Positions 45,711 to 53,648 of a DNA stretch of 64,000 nucleotides are shown here, piece after piece. Both the position numbers and the translations under genes were made by a program. The stretch is from JBBRYW01 sp038237235 (GTDB lineage: Bacteria > Actinomycetota > Thermoleophilia > Gaiellales > Gaiellaceae), in assembly GCA_038237235.1 (NCBI GenBank), contig JBBRYW010000001.1, positions 27,592 through 91,591 of the forward strand. Direction: 5' to 3'. The notes beneath the pieces are model-generated. The model was given only the letters and a program-made list of their open reading frames with translations. It was not told the origin of the DNA and ran no database searches. Each line of letters opens with the position of its first letter. Position 1 is the first letter of the stretch.

Positions 45711-47659
45711 GCGTGGCGAGCAACGACGGCGAGCATCCGCACGCCCGCACGGGCCGATGGCCAGGCTCTGCCGGCGATCTTCGACGTGCCGCCGCGCCGG
45801 ACGCGGCAACGAACCGGAGTCTCCACGACGCCGAGGCCGCCGCGCGCCGCCTTCACGATCATCTCGGTCGGCCAGCCGTACGTCATCTCCCGCATGGACA
45901 GCCTCTCGAGCCCGTCGCGGCGAATCGCGCGGAGAGGCGGCACATCCCGCAGTCGCACGCCGTACACGATTCGCACGAGCAGGCAAACGAGGGCATTCCC
46001 GAGGCGCTGGTGTGCAAGCAGGGCGCCAGGCTCCCGTTCCGTTCGCGCCCCGAGCGAGAGCACCGCACGGCCCTCGAGGACCGGTGCGAGCACCATGGGC
46101 AGGCAGGCGGGATCGTCGCTGCCGTCGCCGTCCATGAATGCGATCACGTCCGCCGCCGTGCCGGCCGCGCCTGTCGCGCACGCACGGCCGTAGCCTCGGC
46201 GAGGCTCGCTGAGGACGCGGGCGCCCGCGGCGCGCGCGATCTCGACCGTCCGGTCCCGGGAGCCACCGTCGACGACGATGACCTCGTCCACGCTGTCCGG
46301 CACCTCGGCGAGCAGAGCGGGCAGCGCTGTCTCCTCGTCGAGCGCCGGCACGACGAGTGCGATGCGAGGGCTCGCCGGGAGCGGCTCGGGCCGGAGGGCG
46401 AGCGGGCGACGCCTGCGCACGAAGGCCGCCATGGCTGCCAGGGCCAAGGGGCCATAAAGGACGGGGCGAACCCAGACGGGCAAGGAGTTGTCGCTCGGGT
46501 GGAAGAGGTACAGGAGGGGCAGCGCGCCCGTCAACCAGAGCCAGCCCGGAGCCGGCACGAGAACGAGTAGCGGAAGTAGGCCGAGGGCATACCAGGGTTG
46601 GACATAGTCCTGGACGAGCAGCAGCGTCCCGAGGACGAGGAGCAGCGAGCGGGCAACCTCTTCGATCGTCTCGGGCTCGCGCGCGGCAACCGCGGCGAGA
46701 ACCAGCACGAGCAGTGTGCCGAGGAGGAGATGCGCGCTCGGTCGCCCTATGAGCCCCGCGATTGGCGGTAGCAGCGAGCCGAAGTGGAGGCGTTCCTCGA
46801 AGGTGCGGAGCGAGCCGAACACGGCGCTTCCGACAGAGAGGTACGGAACGTAACCGAGGAGCACGGTCGAGGTCGCGACGGCGACGAACCGCCGGCCGCC
46901 CCGCCGCGCGAGCGCCGGCACGAGCAGGATCGGGCCGAGCTTGAGCAGCGTCGCAAGCCCGACCACGGCGCCGGCGAGCGCAAAGCGGCGTGTCTGCCAC
47001 GAAGCGACCAGTAAGGCAAGCGCCAACGCGACGAGTGCGTCCACGTGGCCGTTGCCCGCGATCTCCGAGATCGCGAGCGGATGCAGCGCATACACGCCGA
47101 CTCGCTCGAGCGGTGCCCCGGCGCGCTTGAGGATCAACAGAAGGAGTCCCGCGGTCAGCGCTTCGGCTGCCAGAAAGAGCCACGTCGTCGCCCGCAGGCG
47201 CTCGCCGAAGAGGCCGCGCGCGAGCAGGAAGCTTCCCTCCGCGCCGGGCGGATACGGAGTCTTCCAGTTGGGAAGGTTGATGCCGGACCAGATCTCCGGA
47301 TCGCGAAGGGCGCGCAACCGGCTGTCCGTGGGCGAGTAGCGGTAAGGATTGATGCCGGCCGCCTGGACCCGAGCATCCCAGGCGTAGCGGTTGAGATCGT
47401 TCGAAAGCGGCGGCGGAGTGCTGGGCTGGAAGGCGGCGGCGCGCAGGACAACGGCGAGACCGAGTACGAGGACGACTCCGAGCCCACCTGCGCCGAGTCC
47501 CCGCCACAGGAGTGCCGCGAGCGGCAGGAAGATCGCGAACGCCGCAAGCTGGCCCCCTACTTGCGAGTGGACGTCGATCTCGCCGCGGAGGCGAAGCTCG
47601 AGGGCGACGAGGGCCGCGCCGAGGAGGACGAAAGCTCCGGGGCGGGCGGCTGCCCTCAC
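45707..47659 (-). CDS. Membrane glycosyltransferase-GT2 fusion
   Basis: 650 residues. Residues 1 to about 430 are a polytopic membrane mannosyltransferase-like (GT-C/GT87-type) region with many hydrophobic helices and NDLNRYAWDARVQAAG, NPYRYSP, HVDALVALALAL. From about 431 a GT2 domain follows (IALVVPALDEETALPALLAE, VIVVDGGSRDRT, GYGRACATG, AFMDGDGSDDP), like polyprenyl-phosphate sugar transferases. GTG 47659 overlaps the DoxX stop (GTGA). The fusion would couple loading of a lipid carrier with transfer on the far side of the membrane (inference). Confidence 0.82.
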   Translation of the reverse strand: MRAAARPGAFVLLGAALVALELRLRGEIDVHSQVGGQLAAFAIFLPLAALLWRGLGAGGLGVVLVLGLAVVLRAAAFQPSTPPPLSNDLNRYAWDARVQAAGINPYRYSPTDSRLRALRDPEIWSGINLPNWKTPYPPGAEGSFLLARGLFGERLRATTWLFLAAEALTAGLLLLILKRAGAPLERVGVYALHPLAISEIAGNGHVDALVALALALLVASWQTRRFALAGAVVGLATLLKLGPILLVPALARRGGRRFVAVATSTVLLGYVPYLSVGSAVFGSLRTFEERLHFGSLLPPIAGLIGRPSAHLLLGTLLVLVLAAVAAREPETIEEVARSLLLVLGTLLLVQDYVQPWYALGLLPLLVLVPAPGWLWLTGALPLLYLFHPSDNSLPVWVRPVLYGPLALAAMAAFVRRRRPLALRPEPLPASPRIALVVPALDEETALPALLAEVPDSVDEVIVVDGGSRDRTVEIARAAGARVLSEPRRGYGRACATGAAGTAADVIAFMDGDGSDDPACLPMVLAPVLEGRAVLSLGARTEREPGALLAHQRLGNALVCLLVRIVYGVRLRDVPPLRAIRRDGLERLSMREMTYGWPTEMIVKAARGGLGVVETPVRCRVRRGGTSKIAGRAWPSARAGVRMLAVVARHA

Positions 47660-48153
47660 CCAGTCGCCCAGTGCGGCAGCCGATCGAGCGGGCGCCGTCG
47701 CAGCGCGATCGCGTCGAGGCCCGCGATCCGGCCGGCCGAGGCGATCGCGAGCGCGAAGGAGACGAGCGCCGGAAACACGAGCGACCAGATCCATTCACCG
47801 GGCACGTTGATCTCGCTGAGCCAGAGCGACGATAGGTAGAGCCCCGCCGCGACGCCGACGAGCCGGGTCCCGAGGCCAAGCGTCAGCAGGATGCCGAAGA
47901 CGAGCTCGGTGACCAGCTGCAGCTTCGAGGCGACGGCCGCATGGTCGGCGACGAAGCGCATCACGTCCTTCCAGACGCCGGGCGCGTCGCCGGTCTCGAC
48001 GTAGCGGTGAATCAACGCGGCGTACGGCCCGGAGTCGTACAGGCCCTTGTGCAGGTTCGAGGCCCACACCGACAGGAACAGCAGCCCGAGCATGAGCCGG
48101 AAGACGAGTATGACGAGCTCGCTCCCCGACCGGGGAGCCCGGATCACGCTCAT
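47656..48153 (-). CDS. DoxX-family membrane protein
   Basis: 165 residues with four hydrophobic helices: VILVFRLMLGLLFLSVWASN, LVTELVFGILLTLGLGTRL, GVAAGLYLSSLWL and WSLVFPALVSFALAIASAG. DoxX-like proteins are small quinone-linked membrane proteins of mostly unknown role. ATG 48153 overlaps the radical SAM stop (ATGA). Confidence 0.82.
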   Translation of the reverse strand: MSVIRAPRSGSELVILVFRLMLGLLFLSVWASNLHKGLYDSGPYAALIHRYVETGDAPGVWKDVMRFVADHAAVASKLQLVTELVFGILLTLGLGTRLVGVAAGLYLSSLWLSEINVPGEWIWSLVFPALVSFALAIASAGRIAGLDAIALRRRPLDRLPHWATG

Positions 48154-48983
48154 CTGATGCTCCGGATCACGTCTTCGCCGACCGGCTGCCCCTCCACGCA
48201 GGCGAGAAAGCGCCGCGTCGCCGCCGAGAGCGGCGTGATCTGGCGGCTGACGAGCAGATCGAGATCCGTCCGCCCGTGCCGAACCGTCGGCGCGAATGGG
48301 TGCATGAACGCCCCGTCCGCGGTGAGGGTCAGCTCGGGAAGCACGTCCGTCGGCCCCAGCTCGACGCCCATCTGCTCGACCGCGGCGCGCCCGCGCCGAA
48401 CGACCGACCGGACGACGTGGTGCTCGTCCGGGATGCCGAGCTCGCGGTGCAGCGCACATAGGCGCTCGAGCTCCTCCGGGCTCTGGTGCTCGACCGTCGT
48501 CGCGAGTCGCACCTCGAGGCCGTGATCCATCAGGCGCGGGATGGCGTCGAGCACCCTGGCGTAGTTCTCGGGGCCGCGCAGCTCGTCGTTCACCTGGGCC
48601 CGATCCGAGTCGAGCGAGATCTGCAGGGCGACGTCGAGGTGGCGGAGTGGCTGCAACCGCTCGAGCAGGCGGTCGGTGAAGAGCGTCGCATTGGTGAGAG
48701 CGACGACTGGCAGGAGCTCCCCGATCCGACGTAGGGTCTCGGGAAAGTCGGCAAGCATGAAGACCTCGCCACCCGTGATGCCGACGCTCCCGAAGCCGAG
48801 CTCTCTCGCCTCGCGAACGGCCTGCACCATCGTCTCCTGTTGCAGGGTCCGGCGGAGCGCGATACGCGGCGACGACTCCGTCAGGCAGTAGACGCACGCG
48901 AGGTTGCAGTGGTAGGTCGCGTAGAGCCACAGGCGATCGCCCATCCGGCCCTCGGCCACCGCTTCTGCGACCCGCTCCCTCAT
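48150..48983 (-). CDS. Radical SAM protein
   Basis: 277 residues. The [4Fe-4S]-binding Cys motif is CNLACVYC, followed by GITGGEVFMLADF (the GGE SAM-binding motif) and LQISLDSDRAQVNDEL. The C-terminal part is short and shows no clear SPASM cluster: only one later Cys (FLACVEGQPVG) besides CALHREL. It resembles small-molecule or peptide-modifying radical SAM enzymes. ATG 48983 overlaps the AhpD-like stop. The neighbouring TIGR04282-type and GT2 proteins are the types described as rSAM-associated transferases. Confidence 0.85.
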   Translation of the reverse strand: MRERVAEAVAEGRMGDRLWLYATYHCNLACVYCLTESSPRIALRRTLQQETMVQAVREARELGFGSVGITGGEVFMLADFPETLRRIGELLPVVALTNATLFTDRLLERLQPLRHLDVALQISLDSDRAQVNDELRGPENYARVLDAIPRLMDHGLEVRLATTVEHQSPEELERLCALHRELGIPDEHHVVRSVVRRGRAAVEQMGVELGPTDVLPELTLTADGAFMHPFAPTVRHGRTDLDLLVSRQITPLSAATRRFLACVEGQPVGEDVIRSIR

Positions 48984-49501
48984 CGCAGCGACGGCGGTGG
49001 TAGCGCGAACGCCGTGCAGTACGCATTCAGCATCGTGATCGTCCCGGCGAGCACCGTCAGCTCGACGAGCTGATCCTCGCGCACGTGGTCGAGCGTGCGC
49101 GCAACGAGCTGGTCGCTCACTCCGCCGGGGTCGAGGGTCACGGCATCGACCCAGTCGACGATCGAGCGGTCGCGCTCGCGCAGGGAGTCGAGAGGCGCCT
49201 CGTCGCAGACCGCAGCGAGCTGCGCCTCAGGAATCCCGGCCGCGACTGCGAGCGGCCGGTGCGCAGCGAGGCAGTAACGGCAGCCGTTCAGCTGCGAGAC
49301 GCGAACGATGACGAGCTCCTTCATCGCCAGATCGACGGCGCCCTCGCCCATGACCTGGCCGAGAAACGGCATCAGGGTCTCGAGCAGGTCCGGGGCGGTG
49401 GCGAGCGAGCGCGTCAGCGCGGAGGCGGAGCCGTCCGGCCCGTACCAGGCGCGCGAGGGCGGCGGAGCCTCCTCCGCAGCCAGCAGCGGGATGCGGGTCA
49501 C
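48980..49501 (-). CDS. AhpD/CMD-family protein
   Basis: 173 residues of the carboxymuconolactone decarboxylase/AhpD fold. The redox motif is NGCRYCLAAH (CxxC-x3-H), followed by LVELTVLAGTITMLNAYCTA. These proteins act as peroxidase-like or thiol-redox partners. GTG 49501 overlaps the stop of the repetitive lipoprotein gene (GTGA). Confidence 0.87.
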   Translation of the reverse strand: MTRIPLLAAEEAPPPSRAWYGPDGSASALTRSLATAPDLLETLMPFLGQVMGEGAVDLAMKELVIVRVSQLNGCRYCLAAHRPLAVAAGIPEAQLAAVCDEAPLDSLRERDRSIVDWVDAVTLDPGGVSDQLVARTLDHVREDQLVELTVLAGTITMLNAYCTAFALPPPSLR

Positions 49502-49782
49502 CCCTCGGTCGTCCCCGTTTTCGTCCCCGTTTTCTTGCCCTCGGTCGTCCCGGTCTTCTTCTTCTTGCCCTCGGTCGTCCCCGTTTTCTTGCCCTCGGTC
49601 GTCCCGGTCTTCTTGCCCTCGGTCGTCCCTGTCTTGTGGCCCTCCGTTGTCGCAGTCTTGGTGGTCGTCGAGCCCGCGGCCGGTGCGCCCGTATCGCTGC
49701 CGCTGCTGCTGCCGCAGCCGGCCGCTACCGTGCCCAGCGATGTAGCGAGCGCCAGCAGCGCGGTGAGTCGCCGTGCATGCAT
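49498..49782 (-). CDS. Small lipoprotein with TTEGKKTG repeats
   Basis: 94 residues. A signal peptide with lipobox (ALLALATSLGTVAAGCGSS; Cys after AAG) leads to a short linker, then about five copies of an 8-residue unit TTEGKKTG (24-nt DNA period) up to the C-terminus, with small expansions such as KKKKTG. The mature tail is highly basic, Thr/Gly/Lys-rich and surely disordered. First gene of the radical SAM operon; its TGA overlaps the AhpD GTG. Function unknown; it could bind wall polymers or nucleic acid. Confidence 0.8.
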   Translation of the reverse strand: MHARRLTALLALATSLGTVAAGCGSSSGSDTGAPAAGSTTTKTATTEGHKTGTTEGKKTGTTEGKKTGTTEGKKKKTGTTEGKKTGTKTGTTEG

Positions 49783-49900
49783 GTCCTGGTCCCTTCCTCG
49801 GTTGATGATGCGCGATGTATAGCTGGCGCGACCGGGGCGTTCCTTACAAGGACGTTAAACCACGGCATTTCCCAGCCCAGGTGAGATAACGTCGCGTCAC

Positions 49901-50554
49901 ATGCAAGCTCGCGTGGTCTGCCTCTCATTTTCGGACGGCGCCCGTGGCCGCGAGGTCGGCCAACTCGTCTCGAGTAGGCTGGGCTACCGGCTGATCGACG
50001 AGGGGATCGTCTGGCGCGCGGCGCAGGAGGCCGGCTTGGAGCGGCACGCGGTCGCCGATGCGGAGCGTCGAAAGTCGCTTCTGGCGCGGTTGCTCGAGGG
50101 AGCGGCCGCCAGCAGCGCGGCCGGCGCGCCCGCGTTCGGCCTTCCTGCGCTGCCGGATGACGTGCGCACCGAACGCGACGATCTACGCGGGCTGATCACG
50201 ACTGCGATCGAGGAGACCGCGGCTGAGGGGAACTGCGTGATCGTGGCGCACGCCGCGTCGCTTGCTCTCGCTCGACGGGAGGATGTCCTCCGGGTTCTCG
50301 TCACCGCGTCGCCCGAGACGCGTTGCGCCCGCCTCGCCGACGAGCGTGGTCTCGACGAGCGGGCGGCAGCCAAGCTGCTCGAGGAGTCCGATGCCGGTCG
50401 CGCGGCGTACCTCAGGCGTTTCTACGGCATGCGGGCGGAGCTCCCCACCGCCTACGACCTTGTCCTGAACACCGACCGGATCGACCCCGAGCTCGCGGCT
50501 GCGCTCATCGTCGAGGCTGCCGGGCGGCGAGACGAGACGAGGAGCGAGGGGTGA
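49901..50554 (+). CDS. Cytidylate kinase-like protein
   Basis: 217 residues of the Cytidylate_kin_2 type. An N-terminal P-loop-like strand (VVCLSFSDGARGREVGQLVSS), then YRLIDEGIVW, CVIVAHAASLALARR, VLVTASPETRCARLA and FYGMRAELPTAYDLVLNTDR. Family members phosphorylate CMP or have unknown substrates. The P-loop (DGARGREV) is not a textbook GxxGxGKS, so activity is uncertain. Divergent from the radical SAM operon. Confidence 0.8.
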   Translation: MQARVVCLSFSDGARGREVGQLVSSRLGYRLIDEGIVWRAAQEAGLERHAVADAERRKSLLARLLEGAAASSAAGAPAFGLPALPDDVRTERDDLRGLITTAIEETAAEGNCVIVAHAASLALARREDVLRVLVTASPETRCARLADERGLDERAAAKLLEESDAGRAAYLRRFYGMRAELPTAYDLVLNTDRIDPELAAALIVEAAGRRDETRSEG

Positions 50555-50673
50555 CCAAGAAGGCGTGCGCCGAGGCTCAGCTGGGCTCTTTCGCCGCCAA
50601 TGCCCGCGAGAACCCCGACCTCGCGCCGATTCCTGGCGACCCGCGCTTCGACGAAGTCGCCACCGCTTCCTGA
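50551..50673 (+). CDS. 40-residue GTGA-coupled ORF
   Basis: GTG 50551 overlaps the stop of the cytidylate kinase-like gene (GTGA) and runs to TGA 50671-50673. The peptide VTKKACAEAQLGSFAAN continues to NPDLAPIPGDPRFDEVA, which resembles the final repeat of TPR proteins (xPDLxPLxxDPRF). It could be a real micro-protein or the tail of a lost TPR gene. It ends 3 nt before folE, which is convergent. Confidence 0.45.
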   Translation: MTKKACAEAQLGSFAANARENPDLAPIPGDPRFDEVATAS

Positions 50674-50676
50674 GGG

Positions 50677-51291
50677 TCAGCTGCCGAAGGGCCGGCTGCC
50701 GGAAATGAGGGCGAGCGCTTCCGCGCGGGTTCGCGGGTCGCTGCGCATGCGACCGCGCACGGCGCTCGTGACGGTGATCGCGCCCGGTTTGCGCACGCCG
50801 CGAACGGTCATGCACGAGTGCTCGGCCTCCATGATCACGATCACGCCGCGCGGCGAGAGCGCCTGCTCCAGCGCGTCCGCGATCGACGTCGTCAGCCGCT
50901 CCTGCAGGCTCGGCCGGCTGGAGGCGACGTCGACGACCCGGGCGATCTTGCTCAGCCCGGTCACCTGCCCGCGCTCGTTCGGCAAGTAGCCGATGTGGGC
51001 GCGGCCGATGAACGGCAGCAGATGGTGCTCGCAGATGCCTGAGAACGGGATGTCGCGGATCAGGACGAGCTCGTCGTGATTCTCCTCGAAGAAGACGTCG
51101 AGCACGCCCACGGGATCGACGCCGAGACCGCTGAAAAGCTCCTCGTACATTCGCGCGAGCCGGCCCGGCGTGTCGCGTACGCCCTCGCCGTCCGGGTCGA
51201 TGCCTATCCCCTCGAGCATGAGCCGAACGCCCGCCTCGATCTTCGGCCGGTCGAAGCGGGGATCCCGTGGCCCGGGATCGGCGCGGCTCAT
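50677..51291 (-). CDS. folE: GTP cyclohydrolase I
   Basis: 204 residues. Zinc/active-site motifs ICEHHLLPFIGRAHIGY and MEAEHSCMTVRGVRKPGA, with LSKIARVVD, match FolE, which converts GTP to dihydroneopterin triphosphate for folate synthesis. ATG 51291 overlaps the stop of the pabB-pabC fusion (ATGA), making a folate operon. Confidence 0.96.
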   Translation of the reverse strand: MSRADPGPRDPRFDRPKIEAGVRLMLEGIGIDPDGEGVRDTPGRLARMYEELFSGLGVDPVGVLDVFFEENHDELVLIRDIPFSGICEHHLLPFIGRAHIGYLPNERGQVTGLSKIARVVDVASSRPSLQERLTTSIADALEQALSPRGVIVIMEAEHSCMTVRGVRKPGAITVTSAVRGRMRSDPRTRAEALALISGSRPFGS

Positions 51292-53474
51292 CGGACGCTC
51301 GCCTCTGCAGGCCACGCCGAGGTCGACGACCGCGGCCCGACCGGGATGCGCCAGAGCCGGCTCAGCAGCGCGGCGAGCTTCTCGCCCACGCTCGTCTCTG
51401 ACCACGTCGCGCGGCCGGCAAGAGAACGCACGGGCTCGATCCCCCTCAGCGAGCCCGTCAGGAAGACCTCGTCGGCTGCGAGCATCGTCTGGAGGGGAAT
51501 CTCCTCTTCGCTTACGGGCAACCCGGCGTGTTGCGCAAGCTCAAAGACTCGTCGGCGCGTGATGCCGGGCAGGATCCGGCCGTCGAGGGGCGGCGTCAAG
51601 AGAGCGGTGGGCGTCATGACGAAGATGTTCCCGCGCGCGGCCTCGAGCACCGTTCCGTCGCCGTCCGTGACCAGCGGTACCGACCTTGCCGGGAGCCGCA
51701 CTTCGTCCAGGAGTCGGCGGTCGAGCCACTTGTGCTCCCCGAGGCCGCCTGGGACGACGACCGGCTCGAGATTCAAGGCCGGTGGCTGGAAAAGCTCGCA
51801 GGACGGAAGCGCCGCAGCCTCGAGCTTCCATTCCAGGCCGCGCTCCGCGAGCGACGGCCGCGCCGTCAGGCGAAGGCGCCCGAGACGAAGCGGACGAGCC
51901 CGCTCGAGCAGGTCCGCGCCAACCCGTGCCGGCAAGGGTGCTCCGAAGAGGAGCTCGGCGCTTCGCTCGATCCGCTCCAGGTGGCGCCGCAGCTCAACCA
52001 GCCGCCCGCCCGCGACGAGCATCGTCTCGAACACGCCCGCAGCCACCTCGGGCCGGGGACTTCGACAGGAGCCGGGAGGGGCCGGAGCCGCCGGACGCCC
52101 AGGGCGCTCGGGCTCGGGCTCGGGGTCGATCTGGGCTCCGATCGCGGCGAGCAGCGGGCGCGCCTTCGTCAGGCATTCCTCGTACTCGGAAGCAGGATCG
52201 GATTCGGCGACCACCCCTCCGCCGGCGCCGAGCCAGATCCGGCGACCCGCGACCTCGAAGGTACGGATGGCCACGTTGAGCTCGAGGCCCGCGACGGCGC
52301 TGGCGAACCCGATCGCGCCGGTATAGACCTCGCGGGCTGCGCTCTCGACCTCAGAGATGATCTCCATGGCGCGGATCTTCGGCGCGCCGGTGACTGAGCC
52401 GGGCGGAAATGTCGCCTCGAGGAGCGCGCTGTCGGCTGCGGCCGAGTCGAGCTCCCCGGCAACGTGCGAGACGAGGTGCCAGACCCCCGCGTGCGCCTCG
52501 GCAGCGGCGAGCTGGGGTACCCGCACCGAGCCGATGCGGCAGACGCGTCCGAGATCGTTACGCATCAGGTCGACGATCATGACGTTCTCGGCGCGGTCCT
52601 TCCCGGAGCGCAGCAGGCCGAGGCGGGCACGCTCGGCACGGCTCGGATCCTCGACGCGGGGAACGGTCCCCTTGATTGGCTCCGAGCGGACGCGGCGGCC
52701 GTCGCGACGGAGGAAGAGCTCCGGCGAGAGCGAGGCGACGGCGCCGTCGTGGGTGCGGAAGAACGCGGAGTACCGAGGCTCGAGGCGGGCAAGCGCCGTG
52801 CAGTACAGATCGATCGGATCCCCGCGGAGCTCGCTCTCGAGGCGAAGGCAGACGTTGGCCTGGTAGATGTCGCCTGCGGCGATGTGTCGCTTCGCCTCCT
52901 CGACGGCGCGAATGTGGCCACTCCTTCCAGGCCGCGCCACGAACGGCCTGCAGCCATAGGCGCGAATACGCGGCGCTGCCCGCCCGAGCCGTTCCCGCAG
53001 CTCCCCGAGCCGCTCCTCGAGCGCGCCGCGCCGCTCGCGGGTGACGAGCGCCTCGAACCACCAGCGGCCGTCGCGGTCGAGGCGGAGCACGTGGTCGTAG
53101 AACGCGAGCTCCGCCGGGGGCAGGGGCGTCGGGCGCGGTGGGGGCGGGGGAAGCCGCTCCACGAGGCGGCCGAGCTGGTACCCGAGGTAGCCGAACCAGC
53201 CGCCGCCGACACATCCGTGCCGCTGCTCGACCTTTGGTTGGGCGTCGAGCAGGGCGAACGGATTCTCAGGAGCGGATGCGACCGCTACCGGAGCCGAGCC
53301 GAGGATGGCACGGCTTCCGGCCCAGGCCCCGACCAGAGCGAACGGGCGCGGGTCGTCTCGCAGCAACAGGAGAGCCTCCCACGGAGCGAGCTGTGAATCG
53401 ACTCGGGCGGTAAGAAGCGTCGCGGCAGACGGGATCCGCGTCATTCTCGGTGTGGGGCTTGCCGCTTCGGACAT
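51288..53474 (-). CDS. pabB: Aminodeoxychorismate synthase I-lyase fusion (PabB-PabC)
   Basis: About 728 residues. The first about 450 form the chorismate-binding domain of PabB/TrpE (GDIYQANVCLRL, IKGTVPR, LLRSGKDRAENVMIVDLMRNDLG-type segment, PPGSVTGAPKIRAMEII, GAIGFAS). From about 470 a class IV aminotransferase domain (PabC, 4-amino-4-deoxychorismate lyase) follows with VFETMLVAGGR, EHKWLDRR (PLP Lys) and EAARGNIFV. Together they make p-aminobenzoate. The start is unsure: ATG 53474 chosen, ATG 53444 or GTG 53504 possible. Confidence 0.92.
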   Translation of the reverse strand: MSEAASPTPRMTRIPSAATLLTARVDSQLAPWEALLLLRDDPRPFALVGAWAGSRAILGSAPVAVASAPENPFALLDAQPKVEQRHGCVGGGWFGYLGYQLGRLVERLPPPPPRPTPLPPAELAFYDHVLRLDRDGRWWFEALVTRERRGALEERLGELRERLGRAAPRIRAYGCRPFVARPGRSGHIRAVEEAKRHIAAGDIYQANVCLRLESELRGDPIDLYCTALARLEPRYSAFFRTHDGAVASLSPELFLRRDGRRVRSEPIKGTVPRVEDPSRAERARLGLLRSGKDRAENVMIVDLMRNDLGRVCRIGSVRVPQLAAAEAHAGVWHLVSHVAGELDSAAADSALLEATFPPGSVTGAPKIRAMEIISEVESAAREVYTGAIGFASAVAGLELNVAIRTFEVAGRRIWLGAGGGVVAESDPASEYEECLTKARPLLAAIGAQIDPEPEPERPGRPAAPAPPGSCRSPRPEVAAGVFETMLVAGGRLVELRRHLERIERSAELLFGAPLPARVGADLLERARPLRLGRLRLTARPSLAERGLEWKLEAAALPSCELFQPPALNLEPVVVPGGLGEHKWLDRRLLDEVRLPARSVPLVTDGDGTVLEAARGNIFVMTPTALLTPPLDGRILPGITRRRVFELAQHAGLPVSEEEIPLQTMLAADEVFLTGSLRGIEPVRSLAGRATWSETSVGEKLAALLSRLWRIPVGPRSSTSAWPAEASVR

Positions 53475-53601
53475 CGTCGGCGGGAACGATAAGTCACTGA
53501 GCACGGAGTGACGACGCCTTTGCTCCGCGGAGAACTGGCCGCTACCTGCTGGGGATGAGCACGCTACTACCGCGCGCCGTTCTTCCCTTCCGCCCGAGAG
53601 A

Positions 53602-53627
53602 GGGGCCGGAGCTCACGCTCCGGCCCC
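53602..53627 (-). terminator. Terminator hairpin after fdhA
   Basis: A perfect 11-bp stem GGGGCCGGAGC / GCTCCGGCCCC with a 4-nt loop lies 22 nt past the formaldehyde dehydrogenase stop, followed on the minus strand by TCTCTC. Strong intrinsic-type terminator for the minus-strand gene; it may also protect from opposing transcription. Confidence 0.75.
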
Positions 53628-53648
53628 CTCGTCGAGCTTCTCGGACAG

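Noticed and set aside
49498..49782. Non-coding microsatellite
   Set aside because: The 24-nt period is in frame, follows a proper lipoprotein signal, and the gene is coupled by GTGA to the next one.
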